In this document: one piece after another, positions 8,463-18,969 of the stretch | How the letters are laid out: every line of letters starts with the position of its first letter | Position numbering within the stretch: position 1 is the first letter of the stretch | Source: Eutreptiella sp. 'Long Island Sound 2002' | Lineage: Eukaryota; Euglenozoa; Euglenophyceae; Eutreptiales; Eutreptiaceae | Assembly: GCA_964036045.1 (NCBI GenBank) | Contig: OZ038378.1 | Location: 163,057,311-163,121,310 of the forward strand | Reading direction: 5' to 3' | DNA: 64,000 nt | The notes under the pieces: model-generated | Told to the model about the DNA's origin: nothing | The model's input: only the letters and a program-made list of their open reading frames with translations | The model's database searches: none | Translations under genes and position numbers: made by a program

Positions 8463-10550
8463 ATGGACCCTGTGAGAACTCCAAGCAGCCTAGAAGCTAC
8501 GGGCGCTTCTGAAAACGACGTGCAAGTCATGATACCAGTCTCCGATGAGGAACTAGTCGGGCCTACCATGGCCGGGTTTGGAACCCCAGAAGTACCTCTA
8601 GACGGATCTCGATTCGAAGCCTATCGTTTTCCTGCGCCTACATGTCCTGAGTATGCTGAAGCTGTAGCTCCACGCCCAGTGCCTTCAGGGAGTAACACGA
8701 CGACAGCTGAGCTAGCAAACGCTATGGAGGTCCTATCGTTGCTCAACCAGAGTGGTCGGTTGCAACAAATGGTTCAACAAATCGAACACCATGAAGGTTC
8801 GTTCACTAATACCCCACAGACTCATGAGTCGGGGACCACATCGTCTTCGACTAATCCTTTCCAATCTGTGCCATGGCGTTCTAATGTGACTTACGCCACT
8901 ATGCCTCAACCCCCTATCCGTGGAGAACCTATTGTTCATGGAGTGCCTACCGGAGTTCCTGAGCCTAAGTTTTTCTCCGAGCCTCAAGCTCCCAAAAGGA
9001 CTCATGTTTTCGAAGCCTCTCCTTCTTCGGAAGAGAGCACTATCCTTTTGTCGACCTTGCAACAACTCAAGGGTCGTCTTGAAAACTTAGAAAATAGGAC
9101 TAGTGCTAACTTAACCACTAACCCTTGTGTACCTTACCACCCCTCGCCTCTAACCCGAGTCTGCACCGGGCTTGCCGGTGTGCCTCCTGGAGTCAAGTCG
9201 CCCTTTGTACCTCGTACCAAAGCACCCAAACCCGTGGCTTGCTTTACCACTACCTACGAAGTATACACCCTCGACCAAGCCCTCGCCCTAGGACTCGGTC
9301 CACTAGCGCCTATGGCGCTACTCCCTGACCCCACACAACCGGTGCCACATACTGGTAGAGGAACCAAAGCTTTTTTCAAACCCCAAACCGAAACCAAACT
9401 ACCCAAGTTTTCGGGTAGAGACCTCGACGTTTACGCCGAAGATTTTTTGAGGTTCTTGAGGTCGACGGGACAAGAAGACCTCAACGAAAGAGCCAAGGCG
9501 GACCTTGTTATCAACGGTTGTGATAACAAGGACGTAAAAGAAGTGGTTTCGGGGGCACTCAAGAAAAGTGACTCTTGGGTAAGGTTCCTTATTACGCTCG
9601 AAAAGCTCTACCCTACTTACGTTACCGACCTAGAGCTTATTCAAGAGATAGAGTGTATCCCTCGGTTGAAGGAATACCCTACAACCGCGGACATAGCCCA
9701 ATACGTCCAAAAGTTTACTACGCTTACGGACCAATTGGCTACGTCCTACTACGACGACTCCAAAGCCCTCCTACACCTCCTACCTCGTGTTCCGCCCAAA
9801 ACCATGGACGAAATACGTCCTACTCCCGAGAGGTTGTCTAGGATACACACCTTCACCTCTCTCGTTGACCTCCTCTATGAGCTGGCACTTCAGAGAAAGT
9901 CGGACGCTACGCTCAAGAACTTGCACTCAATTACTCAACTCAAGTGGCTAGACGGCAACACCAACGCCGACTCCAACGCCCCTATGAACCAAGAAGAGGC
10001 CTTTGCCCACTCGCTATGTGAGGAGTGCTTTGTGTCGTTTCAACAAGCACGAGGACAAGCAAACGGCAACCGTGGTGGTGGCGGTCGTGGCCGTGGAAAA
10101 GGTGGACGAGGCAAAGGACAAGGCCAAGGGCAGTGGTATTGGCGAAGGGAAGTCGAGGAGGACAACTCCACCGCGCCCAAGTTCTTCGCCACCGTGTTTT
10201 GCCCCAATTGTGGGACAAAACACAACGTAAGAGACAAGGCGTGGCAAGACAGCCTTGACGCGAGGAAAGAAGAGCAAAAGCAAACGAAGAAAGGTCAAGG
10301 CAAAGGGGGAAAGGACCAAGCGAAAGGAGGAGAAAAAGGAAGTGGAGGAAAAGCGAACGGAGGAAAGGCGAACGAAGGAAAAGGAGGCAAAGGAAAAGAC
10401 GACGACAAAGGAAAGCCTCAAGAGAAGAAACGCTTGGAAGAGTTGACGGAAGGAGAGCGAGAAAAGAAGCGAAAAAGAGTTCTCAAGCTGGAAAGGCAAG
10501 CTAAGAACCTCAAGGACTTTCTCGCAGGTCAAACGCCGGGGGAAGCCTAG
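8463..10550 (+). CDS. Element B gag
   Basis: A single open frame of 695 residues from the first ATG after the leader. It has a Pro/Ser/Thr-rich N-terminal third and a capsid-like core (about 9390-9930) with the same order as A: ETKLPKFSGRDLDVYAEDF, FLRSTGQ, then YPTYVTDLE. The C-terminus is Gly/Arg/Lys-rich, with GRGRGKGGRGKGQGQG near 10080-10130. A degenerate knuckle CPNCGTKH lacks the last Cys. The final ~260 nt are almost all purine on the plus strand and encode K/E/G repeats. The stop is TAG (10548-10550). Pol lies in the -1 frame, which is open across this region, so -1 frameshifting just upstream of the stop (G-run in ACGCCGGGGGAAGCC) is plausible but not a canonical slippery site. Confidence 0.88.
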   Translation: MDPVRTPSSLEATGASENDVQVMIPVSDEELVGPTMAGFGTPEVPLDGSRFEAYRFPAPTCPEYAEAVAPRPVPSGSNTTTAELANAMEVLSLLNQSGRLQQMVQQIEHHEGSFTNTPQTHESGTTSSSTNPFQSVPWRSNVTYATMPQPPIRGEPIVHGVPTGVPEPKFFSEPQAPKRTHVFEASPSSEESTILLSTLQQLKGRLENLENRTSANLTTNPCVPYHPSPLTRVCTGLAGVPPGVKSPFVPRTKAPKPVACFTTTYEVYTLDQALALGLGPLAPMALLPDPTQPVPHTGRGTKAFFKPQTETKLPKFSGRDLDVYAEDFLRFLRSTGQEDLNERAKADLVINGCDNKDVKEVVSGALKKSDSWVRFLITLEKLYPTYVTDLELIQEIECIPRLKEYPTTADIAQYVQKFTTLTDQLATSYYDDSKALLHLLPRVPPKTMDEIRPTPERLSRIHTFTSLVDLLYELALQRKSDATLKNLHSITQLKWLDGNTNADSNAPMNQEEAFAHSLCEECFVSFQQARGQANGNRGGGGRGRGKGGRGKGQGQGQWYWRREVEEDNSTAPKFFATVFCPNCGTKHNVRDKAWQDSLDARKEEQKQTKKGQGKGGKDQAKGGEKGSGGKANGGKANEGKGGKGKDDDKGKPQEKKRLEELTEGEREKKRKRVLKLERQAKNLKDFLAGQTPGEA

Positions 10551-13500
10551 GTGGACACCGAGACGACGCACCGAGGTATTGCTACCTATTGAGGGTCGCT
10601 ATCAATGGTCTATGGCCGGACGCATACCTTGATACCGGCGCTACAATCTCCCTAGTCTCCTCTAGGTTCGTCAACTATGAGGACCTAGTTCCCAAAAATT
10701 TTTTCGGGGTAAAAACGGGAGAAGGGGGAGTCACTCTCACCGAAGGCGAGATAGAAGGAGAAGTACAAGTGGGGGACCGAAAGGTACTTCAAAAGTTTCA
10801 AGCGTTCGACACCGACGCCTTTGAAGCCGTATTGGGGACGGACTTCTTTGCGCAAAACGAGTGGATAAAATATTTATCCCTTCAAGAACCCACTCACTTG
10901 TTGGTGGTGAACGAAGAGCAAGAATGGGAAGCAATACCCCTCAAGGAGACAAAGTGTCCAAGACCTACGCTCAAGACTCTCAAGAGTTTTCCGTTGGCAC
11001 TCGATAGCGAGGTGAAGCAAGAGAGTATCCTCGCTACCTTGAGCCTACACCGAACGGAGAGCTACACTCTCGACACCGCCGCCAAGCGTGACGCGTTTCG
11101 AGAACTTGGCCTTAACCCGAACACGTGTAACGGCGACTTTGTCGAACTCTTTGCGTCCAAAGAGAACGCCGACGCGGAGTACTTTTGTACTCCCAAAACC
11201 AACAACACGTGGTGGTATGACTGGGGAAAGTTGGGAGCTTGGAAGATGCTCTACGCCAACCCCCCTTTCTCAAAAATACTCCACACGTTGGTAAAAGTTT
11301 ATGTGGACCAAGCTACGGTCGCGTTGGTTATTCCCGAAGGGAAGAAGTGGGAAGAAAAAGAAAAGCTATGGGGGCCTATACTCGAAACGTTGACGGTGAC
11401 AAAGTTGCTCTTACCTGACGTTCCTCTTTACCGACTTAACCCAAAAGAAGAGGTTTTGCCAAAGCCCCGTTGGCGAACCGCTATGTACCTAGCCTCGGGG
11501 AAGAACGTGTCCTCTAACCCCATGGAAACCGTGTCTGAGGAGATAAAGAAGTTCGTGCTAAAGCACCACCGTGGGTACGGAAAAGAAGAGATGATGAAAA
11601 GGTTTCCGGACGTGGACGAGAGCAAGGAAGAGTACAAGTTCGAGACGCCTAAGTTTCAAGTCGAAGAAGTGGTTCAAGAAAGTCCGAAAGAGGCAAGAGA
11701 AACTCAAGAAGAGAGCGAAGAAACCTCCGACGAAGGCGGAAGTATATCCGAAGCTCCTTCCGAGTCGACTATACCCTTTTCGAACGACTCCTACACCACT
11801 ATGGACTACGACGACTTGGTCGCCAACCTGTTCTTGGAAGAAGTAGAACCTCTAGAGGCTCCTTCGACCCCTTCCGAAACTCCTAACCCCGAAAAACTTC
11901 TTTCACACGTTTCCGTCCCACTAGAATCGATGACGAGCGAAGGAGACGAACGTGAACTCCGTCTCCTACACGCACGCCCGAGTAAAAATTCGTTCCCTTC
12001 TTCAAAAGAAGATTTGGAAGAAACTCGTCTCCTTCTACTAAATCAAATTGACAGACTCCAAAAACTGGAGCTAAAAGAAAAATGGAAAAGCATGGTCTAC
12101 CTAGACGAGTACGACGGACAAGATGGGACGTATTTCGATGTCGGCGAAGAATTGGTCATGCTTCATGAACTACACGAAGCATTGGAACAAGAAATTGAAG
12201 GAGAAGAAGAAAAGAAAGAAGAAAGAAAAGATCAATTACGCCGGAAAGACATCAAGAGACTAAGAAAGAAAGTCAAAGAAAAGAAGAAAATTGATCACCA
12301 AGAGAATCAGATGATTTTGGACCCCGAACAGGTCCTAGCCCTCAAGAAATTGACGGAGCAAGATGAAAAATCTAAGAAACAAGAATTAGGTGCGTCCAAT
12401 CTACACGCATCTGAAGACCTCAAGATTTCGCTCGACAAAATGGATGTTGATGAGAGGATCAAGAAAATCATCCTGAATTTCTATGACATTTTTGGTCCGT
12501 TACCTCCACCCGGATCGGTGAAGAAACTCGTGACCATGGACCTAGAACTAAGAGAAGAATTTCTCAAAGATCGAGTTCGATGTCGACCGTACCCAGCATC
12601 AAAAGATGACATGGCTGAGATTACTCGCCAAATCAAAGAATGCGTGGAGGCCGGTTTGGTTTACGAGTACAAAAAGACGGACTATCCTAAGCATTGCAGT
12701 CCATGCTTCCTGGTAGCTAAACCAGGGAGCACTGCAAAAAGATTGGTGGTCGACTACAAAAAGGTCAACCAGAAAATAAAACTGCACAGCGGTTCGTTGC
12801 CCCTGATGGAGAACACCGTAGAAACCGCTGCTGGATGCAGATACAAAACTAAAATGGACAAGCGGTCCGGTTTCTGGCAAATTGACCTAACGGAGCGTGC
12901 CCAAGATCTAACGGCATTCATTGCTCCGGATGGACGGGTCTACAAATGGCGGGTAATGCCATTTGGTATTGCTAACGCCCCGGCGTTGTTCCAGGAGCTG
13001 ATGAATCAAATCATCGCCCTGTGTAAACGACGACCGGCCGTCCAAGAGCTCCTACAGCGTGGTGCTGTCCTGGAGGCTCACATCGACGATGTCATCCTAG
13101 GGACGAACACCATCGATGACCATCTCCTACTACTCCGAGAATTGTACACCGTCTGTCAAGAAAATCACCTCCGCATCAAGCTGGAGAAATGCGAATTTCT
13201 CAAGACGGAAACAGACTACCTCGGATTCCACATCGGAGATGGATGGTGGAAACCGCAGGATCAAAAGATGAAGCCCCTGATGGACTTCGACCTAACGGAT
13301 TCTATGTCTAAAGCTGAAGGAGTTCAGAAAATCCGACAATTCATCGGATCCTGTAATTTTTACAGGCGGCATCTCCAAAATTTCACGGAAGCCAGCGCAC
13401 CACTAACGGATCTCATCAAGAAGGAGACTCCGTGGCGCTGGGGACCTATTGAAAAGCAAGCAATCGAAGATGTCAAGAAGAAAATCCGAGAATGCCTAGT

Positions 13501-15391
13501 ACTTGGAGTACCCCAACGCTACGGCGAGATGATTCTAATCACGGATGCCAGTAACGTTGGAGGAGGAGGGACATTATTACAGTGGCAAAAGCTAACTACG
13601 GATCAATGTAAAGACATTGATTATCGCCTAAGAGTTCAAGGTGTCACAAGAGAAGGATTCATGAAATCTGACTATGACTCCCAAGAATGGCGCCTAGTTC
13701 CACTTGGCCACTGGAATTGGAAGTGGAATGCAGCCCGCTCACACTATCACACCTACGAGCAGGAGCTGTTAGCTGGAGTTCTAGTGTTGGCTAGTCAACA
13801 CAGGATCCTGGGTACCAATCCCATCACGTGGGTATGTGATCAGGATTCCGTGAAGTACTTTATGGAAAGACCACCGCCAGATGGAAAACGTCTACGACGG
13901 TGGTGGGTCTACCTGAGCCAACTACGACTCGCTACATTCCACATCCGGGGAATTAAAAACGAACTCTGTGATTATCTATCACGGAATTGTTTTGATTCCC
14001 TGGTAGGGGCAGACACCGAGATGATGGCCCAAGAAGCTTTCGCCAAGATGGATCAACATCTCGATCTCTTTACGAGGAAAGAAAAACTCATGTCCTGGAG
14101 TATGAAAGACCTGACGGCCGATTACTCGGACATCTTGGACCAGTTGACGATTGGGAGCTCAAAGATCCTGGATGGAGTACAATGGTCCCGCACGTCAACT
14201 CACCTATACAGGGAAGACCTCATTTGTGTCCCCAAAGACTACGAAGAAACTATGTTGGAATGGGCACACAAAACGGATGGTCACCCTGGGGTGGAGAGAA
14301 CTCTTTGGTTCTTCCAGAAGTATTTCTTCGCTAAGAGTAGCGATGCATCTCTCAAGAAGATTTTATCTAAGATCATCGCTGAGTGTCCCTGCACTAAGGC
14401 TAAAGCTAACACTGCAGCGGATCGTGGTGAGGTAAGGAATCTCCCGATTCCGAACCAAATGAACTCCATCCTCTACGTGGATTTTATGGAGTTACCTAAA
14501 TTCGCTGGCCATGACTTCGCCCTCCTGGTGACGGATGGACTCAGTCGCTACAGCCGAGTGTTTCCCCTTACTAAGAAGGTGGATGGTGAAGGAGTATTGA
14601 AAGAGATTTTCGAAGGATGGGTACAAGTCTACGGATTACCCAAGATTATCCACAGCGATCAAGACATCCGGTTTACCAGCCCTACTGGTTGGTACCGAAG
14701 CGTCATGAGAGCTATGGGTACAGAAGTCCAGTTCGGAACTCCTTACCTGCGAACAAAGAATCCTCTGTGCGAACGCCAAATTGGCTGTTTCAAAACAGTC
14801 ATGAGGATTCTGATGCTGGCCGAGAAGAGCCGAAACTGGCTAAAACTAGTCCCATATGCTATCTACTTGATGAATAATCAAGTGAGTAGCAGGACTGGTT
14901 TCACCCCTACGGAACTGTTCCTAGGGAGGCCAGGTTTCAACTTCGAATTCCCCTGCGCGAGCGAAGGAAATCCTAAAGTTGATGAATGGCTCACCGAGCA
15001 AAAACGGATCGCCGATCTATGCCGATCACTACTGGAAAAGAAAAGAAGTAAGGAGAATCGTACCAAGAACCGCAAAAGAAAAGAAGCTATCTACCAAATT
15101 GGTGACTGGGTTCTGGTACATCACTCAAGATTCAAGGCCTGGCCGCGTAACACGCTGGACAGCCCCTACTTCGGACCATTTCTGGTCACGGATGTAGCTG
15201 AAGGATCCGTGTGGATCAAAACTCATCCTAAGTACGGAGGTCTGGTTGAAGTGGGTTACCCACAGCTTAAGCACTATGACGTGCTAGACGACCTCTACGA
15301 CTGGGAAGAAGATCTACAAGAAAGCCTGGAAGCTGCAGCCGAAGATTTGGCCGCGGATCCTATGGATGAAGATGAAGAACTGCCGCCTATG
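10550..15391 (+). CDS. Element B pol, main part: protease, MTase-like, RT, RNase H, integrase
   Basis: Open in frame from before 10550; the TTG at 10589 is not a true start. Protease LDTGATISLV near 10628-10657. MTase-like domain about 11138-11489: VELFAS, YANPPFS (NPPF near 11258-11269), then ALVIPE. A long acidic/coiled linker (11600-12400) is rich in E/K/S. RT: CSPCFLVAKPGSTAKRLVVD, MDKRSGFWQIDL, and active site HIDD (13079-13090) instead of YxDD. RNase H: TDASN, YEQELLAG, CDQDS. Integrase: H2C2-type finger near 14282-14400, then D (VDFMELP), D (HSDQD), E (LCERQ), with about 38 residues between the last two. The frame is cut after CTATG by element C and resumes at 25453. Confidence 0.93.
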
Positions 15392-15698
15392 TGTTGTGGT
15401 TTGTTTCTTGGGAACTCGACTGCACTCCTGTGCCTCTTTGTTTCTCACAATCCGAAATCCAAAATCCCAATCGACAAACCTCGCAGGATCTTTAGACGGG
15501 GCACCAATAATAAAACAATCTCGAAGACATAAACCCTGTTCAAGATCGAAGTATCTTACAGCGCTCATTCACAGTTGGCATTCGATGCTTCTTTATTATT
15601 CACAGACTGTCAGCGCGATTGCGACTGCGACTTGCGATTTGCGCGCTGTTGCGCTGTTGCGCTGCGCTGTTGCGCTGCTGCTGTTCGAAGCCATAACA
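15392..15698 (-). repeat. 3' LTR of element C
   Basis: 307 bp, 3 substitutions from 25142-25448. On the minus strand it starts TGTTATGG and ends CCACAACA. It contains a GCGCTGTTGC short repeat and six TCGA sites. Confidence 0.95.
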
Positions 15699-16184
15699 CT
15701 ACCCCCCCGTTGAGACCTCGAAGAGGTCTCACTCACCTGGGCGGGCGTCACAACGTCGAATGAGAGCAGGCCCAGACAAAAAAAAATTTTTGGGCCTCGA
15801 CATGTGCTGGCTACAGAAGCATAACAGTGGACCAATCCTGGTCGAAACACTGGACCAATTCTGGTCGAGATCACACACCGAGGTGCAGTCATCGGACACC
15901 CGTCGTCAGCGCCTCATTCACACGCCGTGTTCGACTTTGCCACGGCTGCGGCCTTCGGCGGAGGCTGCAGAAGACAACCTCGCCAGGCACACTGCACGGG
16001 CGCTGTACCCGCAGCAAGGCTGTGGGCACGTCGAACCATAACATACCATAGCATCGAAGCTGGATGCTCAGCAGACTAACAGGCCTGTACATCCGTCAGC
16101 TCGACAGGCATATGGAGCTTTCGATACCATTAATGGCATCCAGACTGTCGAATAAGCCATTACTTGGCATCCAGACATATCGAA
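15699..16184 (-). other. Polypurine tract and 3' noncoding region of C
   Basis: Read on the minus strand, GGGGGGGTAG directly precedes the LTR (15699-15708) and is the likely plus-strand primer. The remaining ~475 nt to the end of the third ORF have no convincing ORF. Confidence 0.75.
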
Positions 16185-18920
16185 TCAGCAGTCCCTGCCC
16201 CACGTGTACGTATACGAAGGATCCACGGGAAGTCGACATAGTTCATGTACCTCCTTCAATGTCTCGACGCCAGCCATGAACTTGAAGGTGTCATGACCTG
16301 TATAGTGTCGACGGATATCGCTGTCGAGAGCACGCTTCTGAATCAGGATACCAGATCGATGGTTCAGCAATCGAAGGTTGGGATCACCAGGTCGGTCATC
16401 GACAGGACACTTGTACTGGAATACGAAGACATGTTCACGGGCAAGCGCTCGAAATTGTCCAGGTCCCAGTGTCTGTGCCCTGGTCGAATAGAAATCCCAG
16501 AGGCTCGACGGTTTCCAAGCGTCCTCACTCCACAGATCGGCCCGATTGGTGACCTCGAAGGAGTATCCGTCATGTCGACCAGTAGACCACCGATAGGTTT
16601 CCTTCGAACCCGTACCAGCGGCCATGCTGTGGTAGAACTGACCAGTTCGCGTATCGACCCGCCACCACGGCGTGTCGGCAATCGAAAGTCGTCGTACGAC
16701 AATGACGGCGCTGATGTCGTCCTTCTCAGGGCCGAGGGCATATCGGTCGACGATCTCAAGCGTGTTGGTTCGAGAACCTTCTTCTTGGAGTCGACCGAGG
16801 TGTTGATGGACATAGTGGCCGTCAGCGAGGGAGCTCTGCAGAGCGAATCGAACCGCTTCTGCAGTCACAAGGCTCGAAGCCGTGTCGACAATGACCGCTT
16901 CGAGGACTTGGTCTCGGCAGCTGACCTTGCGTCGATGTGCGGGCTTAAAGTCTTCGTGGATCGGCGTGAGGTACTTGAAGAACGGAATGTCGAAGTGGTG
17001 CTGATAGGCATTCGACTCCATCGATAAGAACCGGTGATCGAGGGGGTCCGGGTGGAACGGGTCGCTCGCAGGCGAGTCGGTCTTCTCGATCTCCTCCCGT
17101 TCGTCAGCATAGACGTCCCTTCGAAACCTGACCGTCCGACGCCAACGTTGTCCATCTTGGTATCCGGCCTCGTAGGGGGACATGAGGTATGTCGAGGTAC
17201 CCAGGCGTCGAACAAAATCGGGAGCATCCACGAAAGGGAAAAGATCGACATACTCTTTATTCGATGAGTGAAGGGCAGCAATTCGTCGGATTGCCCTATC
17301 GAAGTCGTGGTACCCGAGTCGTCCGGGTCCAGTTTGGTAGATCGTCGCCAACTGGACAAGGTCGATGGGGGCGCCTGGTGCGACTGCGTTGTAGGCGTAA
17401 GGTTCGACCTGTTCTCCTATTCGAAAGTATTCTTGGAGCTGGACCGCAAGGTCCTGCGTTCGATGAGGAGCACATCCATAGCGTTTATATCCGAGTCGAG
17501 AGGTGCCTCGAAGGCCACGCAGTTGGTGTCGGCGAAGGAGTAAATCGACTTTGTACGCAAGGAAGGGGGCTCGATCCTCGAAGAGCCAGTCGTTCGATTG
17601 GCAAACCTTTTGAAGATCACGGATAACTCCCATAATCGAAACTGCAACGGGAGCGTCTCGTCTCATCTTTTCCTGGGTCCAGAAGCGTCGATACTTGAAG
17701 ATCAGGTCGATCCCATCCGCAACATTTATCAGGTCGTCGATACCAGAGATCTCTCGATGCATGCGGTTGAGTCGAGCAATTTGACTCGGCAGGGTATGTT
17801 CGGTGAGGTCTTGTCGGAATCCATAATCGAGCTCTTCATCATAATGTCGCCATTTCATGAGGGCCGCTCGAAAGTTTTGACAAGCCATTTCGATTTTCGT
17901 GTACCATTGATATCCTGGCTTACCACCAAGGTTTCCATGTTCATCGAAAGACGTGTCAGGGGCACTTCGAGCCATTTCGTACGGGAATGGTGCGGTTCGA
18001 CCCCAACTGTCGATGCAGATGGTCTTGCCCAACTCGACGATGGCGGCATTTGCGTTCGACACGACTTCATAGTGTTTCTCGCTCAGGAACATGTGCGGCT
18101 TTCGAAGACCAGCCATGGTACTCGACGCAATAGTCAGCACCGATGGTTCGAGCTTAGTGTACTCCGTCTTCATCGGATCATCTTCATGTGTCCCAAATCG
18201 ATAGGGTGGCTTCAATCCGAACGTTCCCAAGTGTCGAAGTTCGTCGATGGTCTCGATTTCATGATTGTACTGCGGCATGTTGTAGGGTTGCCATTTCGAC
18301 TCTGGCACCGGCACAGACTCGTAGCTGGGCGGTGCTGTCGACCGCGCGGGTTCGTAAGGATATTCTGCTTCGTCGTCGGACTCGAGTGGCCAGGATTCAG
18401 CGTCGTAGTTGTAGTTATCATCGTGGTAATAGGAGTCGGCGTCGTGGTAGTAGGAGTCGGATTGGTTCGTTCGAGTAGAAGCTTGTGTTTTCGGGGCATT
18501 CGAATGCCAGGATTGGTCGACCCAGTCGTCTTCGACTTTCGGCTCTCCGGTACCCGGATCCTCTCTGGATGACCTCGATGTCCAGGTGTTCGGCCTCGAT
18601 GTCCAAGAACTGTCGACCCATCCGGGCGCTCCCTTGCCTCCTTTCGATGGGCCTCCTTTTCCTTTCGAGCTCCCAGCATATGCCGACTGGCTGTAGTGCG
18701 GCGGTTCGAATGGATCGAGAGGTCGATTCGGACGAGTTGGCGCTGATGCTACCGACAAACAGCGGCCAGTTGAAGTCGTCCTCGCTGGGGGTTCAATCGC
18801 GTCAACATCGATGACGTTCGACGATGTCGCTCGAGAAGGCGGAGGTCGAGAGGAAGCTCGGGGTGTCCGGGATGTAGTACCATAGGCGGAGGCTCCGGTG
18901 TTCGACCCGGAACCTCGCAT
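16185..18920 (-). CDS. Third ORF of element C, 911 residues, function unknown
   Basis: An intact ORF starting at ATG 18920, 50 nt after the pol stop, in the position where errantiviruses and other three-ORF Ty3/gypsy elements carry env. The N-terminal ~230 residues are low complexity: Ser/Arg/Pro-rich, GKGGPSKGGKGAPG, repeated W-V-D-x-S-W, and SYYHDAD repeats. The remaining ~680 residues look globular, with many aromatic and charged residues (for example DRHFLS-like and PWWRVDTRTGQFYHS). I see no signal peptide, hydrophobic transmembrane segment or furin-like site, so an envelope role is not supported. I do not recognise the family. It could be a captured host gene, a second structural protein or an accessory factor. 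Confidence 0.85.
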   Translation of the reverse strand: MRGSGSNTGASAYGTTSRTPRASSRPPPSRATSSNVIDVDAIEPPARTTSTGRCLSVASAPTRPNRPLDPFEPPHYSQSAYAGSSKGKGGPSKGGKGAPGWVDSSWTSRPNTWTSRSSREDPGTGEPKVEDDWVDQSWHSNAPKTQASTRTNQSDSYYHDADSYYHDDNYNYDAESWPLESDDEAEYPYEPARSTAPPSYESVPVPESKWQPYNMPQYNHEIETIDELRHLGTFGLKPPYRFGTHEDDPMKTEYTKLEPSVLTIASSTMAGLRKPHMFLSEKHYEVVSNANAAIVELGKTICIDSWGRTAPFPYEMARSAPDTSFDEHGNLGGKPGYQWYTKIEMACQNFRAALMKWRHYDEELDYGFRQDLTEHTLPSQIARLNRMHREISGIDDLINVADGIDLIFKYRRFWTQEKMRRDAPVAVSIMGVIRDLQKVCQSNDWLFEDRAPFLAYKVDLLLRRHQLRGLRGTSRLGYKRYGCAPHRTQDLAVQLQEYFRIGEQVEPYAYNAVAPGAPIDLVQLATIYQTGPGRLGYHDFDRAIRRIAALHSSNKEYVDLFPFVDAPDFVRRLGTSTYLMSPYEAGYQDGQRWRRTVRFRRDVYADEREEIEKTDSPASDPFHPDPLDHRFLSMESNAYQHHFDIPFFKYLTPIHEDFKPAHRRKVSCRDQVLEAVIVDTASSLVTAEAVRFALQSSLADGHYVHQHLGRLQEEGSRTNTLEIVDRYALGPEKDDISAVIVVRRLSIADTPWWRVDTRTGQFYHSMAAGTGSKETYRWSTGRHDGYSFEVTNRADLWSEDAWKPSSLWDFYSTRAQTLGPGQFRALAREHVFVFQYKCPVDDRPGDPNLRLLNHRSGILIQKRALDSDIRRHYTGHDTFKFMAGVETLKEVHELCRLPVDPSYTYTWGRDC

Positions 18921-18969
18921 GAGTTTTTCGAAAAACCACGCTGCAGAGAAGAGTAAGGGTGTTACTCAG

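Noticed and set aside
16245-17027. Plus-strand ORFs across element C (16245-17027, 17598-18572 and others)
   Set aside because: Antisense to the intact 911-residue and pol ORFs; composition follows the TCGA-rich opposite strand.
16185-18920. Envelope glycoprotein for the third ORF of C
   Set aside because: No signal peptide, transmembrane helix or cleavage site visible; position alone is not enough.
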